In this document: piece by piece, positions 26,853 through 33,862 of the stretch
Numbering within the stretch: the stretch's first letter is position 1
Layout: each line of letters starts with the position of its first letter
From: Vicinamibacterales bacterium
GTDB lineage: Bacteria; Acidobacteriota; Vicinamibacteria; Vicinamibacterales; UBA2999
Assembly (NCBI GenBank): GCA_041394705.1
Contig: JAWKHS010000004.1
Span: 62,001 to 126,000 of the forward strand
Reading direction: 5' to 3'
DNA: 64,000 bases
The notes under the pieces: model-generated
The model's input: the letters and a program-made list of their open reading frames with translations, nothing else
What the model was told of the DNA's origin: nothing
Databases searched by the model: none
Position numbers and translations under genes: made by a program

Positions 26853-29102
26853 TCAGCCCCCGTCGGCCTGGATGATGTCGGCCAGGCTGAAGATCGACGC
26901 GGTAAACCGGTCGCCGCGGAAGAGCCGGTCGGCCGTTTTGGCAATCGTGTCCCCCATGCTCTCGCTGATGAGCACGCCGAACTGGCGGCCGACCTCCTGG
27001 GCGGCGTGCTCGCCGCTCGAGGTGGTGAGGCCGTCCCAGAGGCTGGCGGCCAGGTTGGCGCCCAGCCGTACGCCGGCCAGGATGGCGCTGGTCTTGTCGC
27101 CGGCCGCGGCCGCGGTGAGGACGTCGTTCAGGTCCCGCACCGCCGCGGCCGCGATCGTGACGGCCTGGGCGACCTCGCCCATGCCCCGCCCCGACACCTG
27201 CGCCAGGCGCTGGAAGGCGCCGGCGGACTTGTCGAGCTCGCTGGCCAGGGTGGAGGTGAACGCGATGACGTCGCCCAGCGCGTCCTTGAAGTCGTCCGGG
27301 CGCGCTTCGGTCGCCGCGGCGTGGTACTCGAACCAGGCGGTGGCGGCCGCCTTCAGCGGCGGCAGGATCCGGATCACCTGCCCGGTCACCTCGGCCATCT
27401 GGTCGGCGATGAGGGCCGAGACCTCCGCGGCGCGCATGCCCATCGGCACGAACTCGCCGATCGTGACGTTGTAGCGGTCCTGGAGTTGCGCCACGGGCTG
27501 CAGCCGATCGGCCACGTGGGCGTAGAACTCGGCGAGCTCGGTGTCGCCCAGGTGGCCCGCGGCCTCCGCGCCGGCCTCGAACTTCTTCCGGAGGCCCTCG
27601 AGCTGCGACGGGAGGACCTTGAGGGTCCCGCCGACGTCCTGTAGCTGCTGCATGGCCTGCTCGGCGCCCGCGAGGGCCGCCCGGCCGCTGAGGGCCGCCA
27701 GGCTCTCGGCGTAGGCGCGCGCGGCCGCCTCGCCCGTCTCCAGGGCCTTGGACGTCTCCTTCACGACCGACGAGTACAGGCGCTGGGCGTCCTCGGAGAG
27801 CCCGAGGCGATCGGCCACGGCCTCGAACCCGCGGCCGAGGGCGATCGTGGCATCGAGCTGCGCCCGATCGGCGGGGGCCAGGGCTTCGACCTCCTGGCGG
27901 GCCTTCGCCAGCATTTCGACATAGGGCGCAGTGGCGTCGGTGGTGCGGCGCCGCTGCTCCGCCAGCGCGGCCTCGTCCGCCTTCGCTTTCGCGTTCTCGG
28001 CGCGGAACTGGGTCATCAGATCGAGCAGTTGGCTGTTCCCGAACTGGTCGGCGCCGCCGGCCGCCTGGGCGAGGATCTTCCGCTGCTCGGCGCTGAACTC
28101 GGTGAACCCCGACGCGGCCGACGTGACGTTCGCGAAGGTCTCCCCCAGCCAGTTGGTGGACGCGACCTTCATGCGCCGGAGGGTCGCGACGAACTCGTCG
28201 CCCGCGCGATCCAGCGCCTCGATCGACCGATCGCTGGCCACCGCCGCGGCCTCCGCGAGGGCGGCGTAGCCGTCCGCGACGCGCGCCAGCTTCGCGGCGC
28301 CCTCATCGCCGAAGAGCCGCACCAGGGCGGTGTTCCGCTCCTGTGACGGGCCCAGCGCGTCGGCGGCCTTCAGGATCTCGTGGAGCTGGTCGGGCGCCTC
28401 CTTCAAGGTCCTGAAGGACAGGCCCAGGGACTCGACCGCGGCGCGGACCGAATCGCTGCCCCCGTCGAGCCGCGCGCTCAGCTTGAAGGCCTCTTTCGTC
28501 AGGTCCTCGAGCGACAGGCCGCCCTGTTCGGCAACGTGGGTCCACTGCTGCAGCTGCGCGAGCGACTGCCCGGTCGCGGCCCGCAGGTCGGTCAGCGCGC
28601 CGGCCGACCGGAAGGCTTCGCGGCCCAGGTCGATCACGGTGTCGACGCCCCGCGTCAGGAGCGCGCCGGCGGAGAATGCGGCTGTCATCTGCCCGAACGC
28701 GCTGGCCATGCTGCCCAGGCCACGGGCTGAGGCCTCCGCCGGGCGGGGAAGCTTCGCGATCTCGCTGTTGATCGCCTGCAGCGACTCCGGCAGCTGCTCG
28801 CCGAGCCGCTCGGCCTTCTGGGTCGCCGCGGCCATCGTCGACGTGACGCGCTGCAGCTCGGCGTCGGTCAGCTTCAGGAGCCCCGCGGCGGTACCGCCCT
28901 GGTCCCCGAGCCGCCGGACGGCCTCGGCCATTCGCGCCGCCTGGGTCGCCAGCTCCTGCCCGGAAAATTGTTCGACCGTACGCGTGAGACTCCGGACCGA
29001 GTTGCGCGTCGCCCGATCGAACACCTGCAGGTGCACCTGCGCCGCCTCGAGGTCCCGCGTGAAATCTCGGAAGTCGGCGGAGAACGTGGCGGTCAGGGGC
29101 AT
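26853..29102 (-). CDS. phage tail tape measure protein, N-terminal part (frameshifted)
   Basis: 749 residues, starting MPLTATFSADFRDFTRDLE. Mostly coiled-coil and helix, with an Ala/Gly-rich hydrophobic segment (SMASAFGQMTAAFSAGALL) typical of tape measures. It ends abruptly (DIIQADGG, then stop) inside a run of five G on this strand (26861-26857). One extra G would join it to the frame read from 26856 to 25558, giving about 1180 residues. So this is one gene split by a single-base shift. Its length would set tail length in a siphophage-like particle. Confidence 0.8.
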   Translation of the reverse strand: MPLTATFSADFRDFTRDLEAAQVHLQVFDRATRNSVRSLTRTVEQFSGQELATQAARMAEAVRRLGDQGGTAAGLLKLTDAELQRVTSTMAAATQKAERLGEQLPESLQAINSEIAKLPRPAEASARGLGSMASAFGQMTAAFSAGALLTRGVDTVIDLGREAFRSAGALTDLRAATGQSLAQLQQWTHVAEQGGLSLEDLTKEAFKLSARLDGGSDSVRAAVESLGLSFRTLKEAPDQLHEILKAADALGPSQERNTALVRLFGDEGAAKLARVADGYAALAEAAAVASDRSIEALDRAGDEFVATLRRMKVASTNWLGETFANVTSAASGFTEFSAEQRKILAQAAGGADQFGNSQLLDLMTQFRAENAKAKADEAALAEQRRRTTDATAPYVEMLAKARQEVEALAPADRAQLDATIALGRGFEAVADRLGLSEDAQRLYSSVVKETSKALETGEAAARAYAESLAALSGRAALAGAEQAMQQLQDVGGTLKVLPSQLEGLRKKFEAGAEAAGHLGDTELAEFYAHVADRLQPVAQLQDRYNVTIGEFVPMGMRAAEVSALIADQMAEVTGQVIRILPPLKAAATAWFEYHAAATEARPDDFKDALGDVIAFTSTLASELDKSAGAFQRLAQVSGRGMGEVAQAVTIAAAAVRDLNDVLTAAAAGDKTSAILAGVRLGANLAASLWDGLTTSSGEHAAQEVGRQFGVLISESMGDTIAKTADRLFRGDRFTASIFSLADIIQADGG

Positions 29103-29108
29103 CGGCCG

Positions 29109-30083
29109 TCAGATTTCCGTGAGGGCCAGCGTGATCGCGATCTCGTCCGCGTCGCGCTGCAACTGCCGGGCGTGCGCATCGAGTGGCGCCGGCGGCGCCG
29201 ACACCCGGGCCGCAAGGCCGGCGGCCGCGGCGAGCGCCTGACCGCGACCCCGAGCGAGCGACGCGAGCAGCTCGTCGCGGGTCCCGATGCGGTCGACCAG
29301 GCCGATGCGCCGCGCCTCCGGCGCGTGGAACATGCGGCCTTGGCCGAAGTCCGCGCGTACCTCCGCCACGCTGACGCCTCGCCCCTTGGCGACCGCCGCC
29401 TCGAAGGCCTCGCCGTAGTAGCTGACGCTCGCCTGCAAGTCGTCCCTGGCGTCGTCGGAGAGGGCCTCGTACTGGTTCCCGTCGACCTTGTGCGCGCCGT
29501 GAAAGATCAGCGTCGGAGACACGCCCGCCTGGCGGAGCATCTCGGAGAAATCCAGGTGCAGGGTGTAACACCCGATCGACCCCACCTGGCCGCTCTTGGT
29601 CATCCAGATCGTCGAGGCGGCGCAGCCCAGGAAGTACGCCGCCGAGGCCATGTAGGGATTGATGATGCTGACGACAGGCTTCCGATCGCGGGCCGCGAAG
29701 ATCTCCTCGAATCCCTCCTGCAGGCCGTACGCTTCGCCGCCGGGCGAGTCGACGTCGAACACGATGGCGCTCACGGCTGGATCGTTCAGGTACTGGCGGA
29801 ACGCGAAGAGGAGTCGCTCGACTGAGGTGCCACCGAAGAACCAGGCGTCGAACGACTTCTGCGTGATGACGCCCGTGATGGGGATGACCGCCGTCGCCCC
29901 CACGACGCGCCCGAGCGGCGTATCGGTCGCGGCACGCACGGCCCGATCGATCTGCTGGGGCGTCATCCCGGCCATGCGGGCCGCCTGCGTCTCGGCGCGC
30001 TCGAACAGCTCCGGCAGCCGCGTGCGCTCGATCGCGAGCGGGCGTGTGCGAAAGAACGCGGCGATCCGGTCCGTGGCCATCAT
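29109..30083 (-). CDS. S49 family serine peptidase (SppA/phage capsid-type)
   Basis: 324 residues of the ClpP/crotonase fold. Family blocks: PITGVITQ, VFDVDSPGGEAYG (residues 107-119), the nucleophile Ser147 in NPYMASAAYFLG, and Lys199 in FHGAHKVDGN at the position of the general base. There is no signal peptide or N-terminal membrane helix, unlike host SppA. With the adjacent prohead protease and tape measure, it fits the phage S49 group that matures capsids or releases scaffolds. It ends six bases before the tape measure start. Confidence 0.85.
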   Translation of the reverse strand: MMATDRIAAFFRTRPLAIERTRLPELFERAETQAARMAGMTPQQIDRAVRAATDTPLGRVVGATAVIPITGVITQKSFDAWFFGGTSVERLLFAFRQYLNDPAVSAIVFDVDSPGGEAYGLQEGFEEIFAARDRKPVVSIINPYMASAAYFLGCAASTIWMTKSGQVGSIGCYTLHLDFSEMLRQAGVSPTLIFHGAHKVDGNQYEALSDDARDDLQASVSYYGEAFEAAVAKGRGVSVAEVRADFGQGRMFHAPEARRIGLVDRIGTRDELLASLARGRGQALAAAAGLAARVSAPPAPLDAHARQLQRDADEIAITLALTEI

Positions 30084-30094
30084 GCACTCCCGAG

Positions 30095-30697
30095 TCAGGC
30101 GGCCGAATGGCCAAGGAACTCCCGCAGGACAAGCGCGCGGGTCTTGCGCGCCGGCCCGGCCACACTGCGCCAGGTGCGGAGCGGACTACCGGCCGGCAGG
30201 CGCTCCAGGGCTCGCGGATCGTCGAACGTGCTCACCCACGTGTCCCGGCACCGCGGCGCCTTCGGTGCACAGATGAGCGAGATCTCGCGGAGTGCCACCG
30301 CGCAGCTCGTGAGGACCTCGAGCGCCTGACCCGCGTTGGAGCGCCACGTGGCAGCCTCAGCGAGGCGCGGGTCGTAGTGGATGGACACGCCGGAGAAGCG
30401 CCCGGCCCGCACCTGGCGCTGCAGATCTCGCGCACGGCCGGAGTGTTCGATGTCGACGGCGAAGTACAGATCGCCCTCGTCCTCGAAGAGCTGCAGTTCT
30501 GCGGCCGTCGTGCTGCACCAGGCGGTCGCCTGGCCGCCGTGATCGACCTGAAGCTGGACCTCATGCGCGAGGTGCTCGATTCCCTGCCAGGTGCCGCGCG
30601 CATCGACGATCGCGCCCCCACCGTCCCGCGGCATCGTGTACCCACACCGCGACGCGAGGCCGAAGACCGGAGGCAGCTCGAGGGACGCGACGCGCAT
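30095..30697 (-). CDS. HK97-type prohead protease
   Basis: 200 residues. Features of the U35/HK97 protease: a proposed catalytic His53 in VQLQVDHGGQATAW, and Ser105 in RAGRFSGVSIHYD followed by a Trp. The block ALREISLICAPKAP corresponds to the family's REIxEVSLVxxPAxP. The C-terminus is basic and variable. Such proteases process the capsid protein and scaffold, but no capsid gene is found here. It lies between the coiled-coil gene and the S49 peptidase. Confidence 0.75.
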   Translation of the reverse strand: MRVASLELPPVFGLASRCGYTMPRDGGGAIVDARGTWQGIEHLAHEVQLQVDHGGQATAWCSTTAAELQLFEDEGDLYFAVDIEHSGRARDLQRQVRAGRFSGVSIHYDPRLAEAATWRSNAGQALEVLTSCAVALREISLICAPKAPRCRDTWVSTFDDPRALERLPAGSPLRTWRSVAGPARKTRALVLREFLGHSAA

Positions 30698-30706
30698 GGC
30701 GGGCGC

Positions 30707-31264
30707 TCAGTCGACGCGCTCGAACATCGGCGCGGACGCCATGAGCGACTCTGGCAGCGTCCACGTGGGTCCTCGGCGGAGCGGCGACCTCCTCGAGACG
30801 CCGCAGCTCGGCCTGATCCCGCCCGCTGATGGCCGCGAGGGGCAGCGGCAGCAGCGGCGCTGGCCGGCGATCACGTCAGCGTGACGGGTGCGCTGGATGG
30901 CCGCGTCCAGACGCCGGCGCATCTCCTCGACCTCGGGCGGCACGGTCTCGTACATCACGCGCTCGAACCGTCGCTCGGCGGCATGGAACTGCCCGTCCAC
31001 GTCGCCCAAGGCGCCCCAGGCGGCCCGGAGCTCTCCGTGGGCCTCGGCGAGCTTGACCTCGAGTTCGCGGGCCTTGGCCTGGGCCGTGGCCAGGCGCCGC
31101 TGTACCTTCGGGCGCGCCTGGTCCCGCAGCGTGCGGGCGGCGGCGAGGGCCTGTATGGCCGTCGCACGCCGGTCGGCCAGGGCGGCCTCGTGCTCTTCGG
31201 CGGCAGTCTCGAGGTGTCGGCCAAACCCCAGCGCCGTCAGGGCGTCTCGCATCTCTCGCAGCAT
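30707..31264 (-). CDS. coiled-coil protein, possibly scaffold-like
   Basis: 185 residues from the ATG at 31264. Residues 15-130 form long charged helices (QALAAARTLRDQARPKVQRR, KARELEVKLAEAHGELRAA) with heptad character. The stretch 131-160 is Cys/Arg/Pro-rich and looks out of frame, while another frame over the same bases reads LPLAAISGRDQAELRRLEEV. The last 20 residues look natural again. Two compensating indels are possible. Its position just before the prohead protease suggests a scaffolding or head-assembly role; this is inference. Confidence 0.55.
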   Translation of the reverse strand: MLREMRDALTALGFGRHLETAAEEHEAALADRRATAIQALAAARTLRDQARPKVQRRLATAQAKARELEVKLAEAHGELRAAWGALGDVDGQFHAAERRFERVMYETVPPEVEEMRRRLDAAIQRTRHADVIAGQRRCCRCPSRPSAGGIRPSCGVSRRSPLRRGPTWTLPESLMASAPMFERVD

Positions 31265-31296
31265 GGCGGTCCCGTCCTTCCCTTCGCCCGGGGTGT

Positions 31297-31770
31297 CTAC
31301 GCCTCGACGAACGCGTAGGTCACGGTCACGTCGACGTGCGTGGCGCCCGTCGCGTCGAGGCCCGTCACGCCGATCGTGAGCGGCGTGTTGGCGTCGTTGG
31401 CGACGTAGGAGGCGCCGTCCGCGAGCACTGCGGCCCCCGTGGCCCCGTCCTTCAGCACGGCGCTCCGCGTCAGCGAGGCCTGCGCGAACGCGACCAGCGT
31501 CACGGGCGCGCCGCCCTGCGTGGCCCCGACGTCGATGGACGTGGCGTCGCCCACGTCCCCGCCCACCGCGACCGCCTCGACCTCGACCAGGCGGAATCCG
31601 TAGCCGATGCGGGCGGCTTGGAGCGTCGCGCCGGCGTTGATCTCGGCGATCGTCAGGCGCCGGCGCAGGGTGTACTGCAGGTTGGGCACGATGACCAGGC
31701 GGCCGTGGGGCGCGAGGTGCGCCAGCGACAGGCTGCCGTCGTCCTGCCATTTCGATGGGAGCAGCGACAT
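31297..31770 (-). CDS. possible phage structural protein, unknown
   Basis: 157 residues from the ATG at 31770. Rich in Ala, Gly, Thr and Val with alternating beta-strand pattern (RLVEVEAVAVGGDVGDATSI, THVDVTVTYAFVEA). This is compatible with a decoration, tail or head-completion protein, but no family is recognised. It begins after the two small HTH genes and precedes the coiled-coil gene by 32 bases. Confidence 0.55.
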   Translation of the reverse strand: MSLLPSKWQDDGSLSLAHLAPHGRLVIVPNLQYTLRRRLTIAEINAGATLQAARIGYGFRLVEVEAVAVGGDVGDATSIDVGATQGGAPVTLVAFAQASLTRSAVLKDGATGAAVLADGASYVANDANTPLTIGVTGLDATGATHVDVTVTYAFVEA

Positions 31771-31789
31771 GCGGGGTCTCCTTTGCGGG

Positions 31790-32014
31790 TCAGGCCAGGG
31801 GCTTCGGCGGCTGTGAGCCCGGCGACTCGCGCCGCACGCGCTCGGCCGCCACGCTCTCCGGATCGAAGAGGCGGACCCCGTTCGAGGCACGCACCGCGCG
31901 CAACACGCCGCGGCGCTCGAGGCCGCGCGCCGTGGCCTCGGAGATGTCGAGGGCGCGCGCGACGGCCGAGGTGGTCAGGAAGGACGCATCGCCGATCGGT
32001 GGTCGAATCAACAT
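31790..32014 (-). CDS. small MerR-like HTH protein
   Basis: 74 residues with a winged-helix pattern: FLTTSAVARALDISEATARG (helix-turn-helix) and LERRGVLRAVRASNGVRLFD (wing). This is the layout of MerR N-terminal domains and excisionases, with no effector domain. Its start overlaps the end of the preceding HTH gene by seven bases. Likely a regulator or recombination directionality factor. Confidence 0.7.
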   Translation of the reverse strand: MLIRPPIGDASFLTTSAVARALDISEATARGLERRGVLRAVRASNGVRLFDPESVAAERVRRESPGSQPPKPLA

Positions 32015-32250
32015 ACGGCTTCCAGCTTGCGGCGGCCGGCATCACTTGTCACGACCGCGTGTGTCAGCACCTGTCCGTCATTTTCAGCACGAGAGGACTT
32101 GAGCGACACCGAGGCATCGATCCGGATGGCGCGGCCGACGCGAATCACGCCGGCGAGCTCGCCGCGCGCCACGAGCCGGTAGACGGTTTTCGCGTCCATG
32201 CGGACCAGCGCCGCGAACTCCGCGACCGTGAGCAGTTGCTCGGGCGTCAT
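32008..32250 (-). CDS. excisionase-family HTH protein
   Basis: 80 residues. QLLTVAEFAALVRMDAKTVY, then RLVARGELAGVIRVGRAIRI, is the standard excisionase-type HTH with wing. Its ATG overlaps the stop of the upstream gene by four bases and its end overlaps the MerR-like gene by seven, so all three are translationally coupled. It is a candidate recombination directionality factor. Confidence 0.78.
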   Translation of the reverse strand: MTPEQLLTVAEFAALVRMDAKTVYRLVARGELAGVIRVGRAIRIDASVSLKSSRAENDGQVLTHAVVTSDAGRRKLEAVC

Positions 32251-32771
32251 CGGGGCCGTGTGGCGCGCGGGTTCCCGCGTGGCTGCTGCAGCACGTCTTT
32301 GGTGAGCACCTGTGGTTCGAAGGCCGCCTGCGGCACGCGCCGTCGCTCGCCTGATAGCCACAGGCCGAGGCGCTCGAGATAGGCCGGTTGCGACTCCATG
32401 AGCGGCGGTTGCCCGGTCCATGCGAATCGAGGGATCCCCGTTTCGTGGCACCGGTCGAGCGCCGCCACGACCGGCTCTGGCTGCACGTCGATCAGCACAC
32501 GTCGCAGTTCCGGTGCCGACCACCACCACCAACTCGCGGGCCGCGTGCCTGGGAAGGCCCGCACCCACTCGGCGAGCGCCTCGCGTTCGATCGCATGCCA
32601 CGCCGCCTGGTGGTGCTCGTCCATCCAGAGATCGAAGGCGCTCGTGTCGTCCTGCGCGTACAGGTCGGCCGCTTCGTTGATGTCGCGCCAGAGCAGGTAC
32701 GCGGCCAGCCCTGGGTGGATCTCCGCCGCAGACGCTCTTCGCAATTTCGGCCGGCGCAGCTTGCGTGGCAT
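32247..32771 (-). CDS. conserved phage-type protein (PGTRP-WWW), unknown function
   Basis: 174 residues from the ATG at 32771. The motif EWVRAFPGTRPASWWWWSAPEL and the later YLERLGLWLSGERRRV resemble proteins often found beside small terminase genes in phages. This is recollection of a pattern, not a database match. The N-terminus is very basic (MPRKLRRPKLRR). It starts in the last codon region of the small terminase gene (shared base), suggesting co-translation. Confidence 0.6.
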   Translation of the reverse strand: MPRKLRRPKLRRASAAEIHPGLAAYLLWRDINEAADLYAQDDTSAFDLWMDEHHQAAWHAIEREALAEWVRAFPGTRPASWWWWSAPELRRVLIDVQPEPVVAALDRCHETGIPRFAWTGQPPLMESQPAYLERLGLWLSGERRRVPQAAFEPQVLTKDVLQQPRGNPRATRPR

Positions 32772-33124
32772 TACCGTCTCCCTCCCGCGATCGAACGCAA
32801 CTCCGGCGGCCGCCGCGCCTCGGCGGACGGCGGCTCCACGTCGAGGTCGAGCTCGCGCAACAAGCGGGCGAACGCGAGCCTCGCATCGGCCTCGACGCGC
32901 ACGGCCGGGTGGAGCTTCGCGCCGCCGGCGCCCGTCGTCGTCGTCAACCCCTCGCGGTCGACCAACTGCCGCGCTTGTTGACAGCGGTCCCAGGCCTCCG
33001 CGCACAACGTGAGCAGCCGCACATGATGTGGCTCGAGCTCCCACCGCCGCACGACCTCGCTCCACCAGCGCCGCGTTGCCGGCTTCAGGTGTCGCGGTGG
33101 CGCCGGCGCCTTCGGCTCGCTCAC
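32771..33124 (-). CDS. terS: P27-type phage terminase small subunit
   Basis: 117 residues. The layout matches the P27 family: PPRHLKPATRRWWSEVVRRW, ELEPHHVRLLTLCAEAWDRC, QARQLVDREGL, then a conserved HPAVRVEADARLAFARLLRELDL. Small terminases select DNA for packaging. No large terminase follows, which is unusual for a phage but usual for satellites that redirect a helper's packaging motor. A terminator-like hairpin precedes it, separating it from the cold-shock gene. Confidence 0.8.
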   Translation of the reverse strand: MSEPKAPAPPRHLKPATRRWWSEVVRRWELEPHHVRLLTLCAEAWDRCQQARQLVDREGLTTTTGAGGAKLHPAVRVEADARLAFARLLRELDLDVEPPSAEARRPPELRSIAGGRR

Positions 33125-33135
33125 CGTGCGCCTCG

Positions 33136-33160
33136 AAAAAAAACGAACCGGGGAGCCCCG
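33136..33160 (-). terminator. rho-independent terminator-like hairpin
   Basis: On the minus strand CGGGG-CT-CCCCG (33160-33149) is followed by a run of eight T (33143-33136) after a five-base gap. It lies after the cold-shock gene and 12 bases before the small terminase start. A second hairpin (GGGGG-N5-CCCCC, 33217-33231) lies just upstream. It may attenuate read-through into the packaging genes. Confidence 0.5.
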
Positions 33161-33254
33161 TGGTTGTAGGGGCGACCGGGCGCGGTATCCGAGATCGACA
33201 CTTCTGGAAGATCCCCGGGGGATATACCCCCCTCCCAGCGGCGCCGCGCGGCCG

Positions 33255-33452
33255 TCACTCGATCACCTCAACCTCCCACGCAAAGAGGCGCGAGTCCCCA
33301 CCCCGGCGCACCAGGAACCGCACGCGCTGCCCGACGGTGAGCTCCTCTCGCGCCGGGCGGACGGCCCGCGAGGGCACGAAGATGTCCGCGTGTCCCGTCA
33401 CGCGGAGGAAGCCGAACGACCGTTCGGGATGCCAGAATCGGCAGGTGCCCAT
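33255..33452 (-). CDS. cold-shock-domain protein
   Basis: 65 residues. RNP1 is recognisable in MGTCRFWHPERSFGFLRV and RNP2 in ADIFVPSRAV (normally DVFVHxSAI), followed by LTVGQRVRFLV. Length and order fit CspA, but the usual K-W-F is R-F-W and the RNP2 His is Pro, so it is a divergent version. A single-strand binding or RNA-chaperone role is expected. It lies between the iteron array and the terminator. Confidence 0.78.
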   Translation of the reverse strand: MGTCRFWHPERSFGFLRVTGHADIFVPSRAVRPAREELTVGQRVRFLVRRGGDSRLFAWEVEVIE

Positions 33453-33525
33453 CGTTCGCACCCCGGGCTCAAGCGGCGGGAAGTCTCGCCCCTGGCACCT
33501 GTCCCCGGACGTCCCGGACACGTGT

Positions 33526-33599
33526 CCCCGAACGTCACCACGGACGTTCCCCCGGACGTTCCCCCGGACGTTCCCCCGGACGTTCCCCCGAACGTCACC
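33526..33599. repeat. iteron array, candidate replication origin
   Basis: Four perfect tandem copies of the 12-mer ggacgttccccc (33542-33589) are flanked on both sides by ccccgaacgtcacc (33526-33539 and 33586-33599). These flanks lie exactly 60 bases apart and contain the inverse core gaacgtc. A 10-bp palindrome gacacgtgtc lies just upstream (33516-33525). The array sits in a non-coding gap next to the primase-helicase module, as expected for an origin. Confidence 0.65.
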
Positions 33600-33613
33600 G
33601 CCAGGTGTCGCGC

Positions 33614-33862
33614 TCACGACGGCCGCCGATCGGCCAGCGCCTGGCTGACGAGCACCATGCTGATGTGGCGGTGCCATTTGCGCAGCGCCGCCCGATCGGC
33701 CGGGCAGACCTCATCGATCGGGGCCACCATCAGCCAGCCGTCGGTGTCGAGCGAGAAGCGGAATCCCTCGGCCTCGAGACGGAGCGCCAACTGCACCGCC
33801 TCGAGCGGCACCACGGGACCACCGTCGCGCAAGAAGACGAAGCGACCTTCGACGTCAGACAC
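33614..33862 (-). CDS. TubC_N-like small protein
   Basis: 82 residues from a GTG at 33862 with a clear Shine-Dalgarno (GGAGG, eight bases away). The sequence follows the pattern of TubC N-terminal docking-like proteins of mobile elements: VQLALRLEAEGFRFSLDTDG, then LMVAPIDEVCPADRAALRKW and a final helix. Here it would be a small helper of the replication module rather than a docking domain. It overlaps the primase 3' end by eight bases. A longer reading from 34072 lacks a natural N-terminus. Confidence 0.65.
   Translation of the reverse strand: MSDVEGRFVFLRDGGPVVPLEAVQLALRLEAEGFRFSLDTDGWLMVAPIDEVCPADRAALRKWHRHISMVLVSQALADRRPS

Noticed and set aside
30707..31750. 347-codon frame starting before the coiled-coil gene
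   Set aside because: The upstream part overlaps the structural gene at 31297 and is compositionally abnormal; the ATG at 31264 is kept.
33542..33589. Repeats as a CRISPR array or coding Pro-Asp-Val repeat
   Set aside because: Units are directly adjacent with no spacers, no cas genes are present, and the gap lies between two genes, so iterons fit better.
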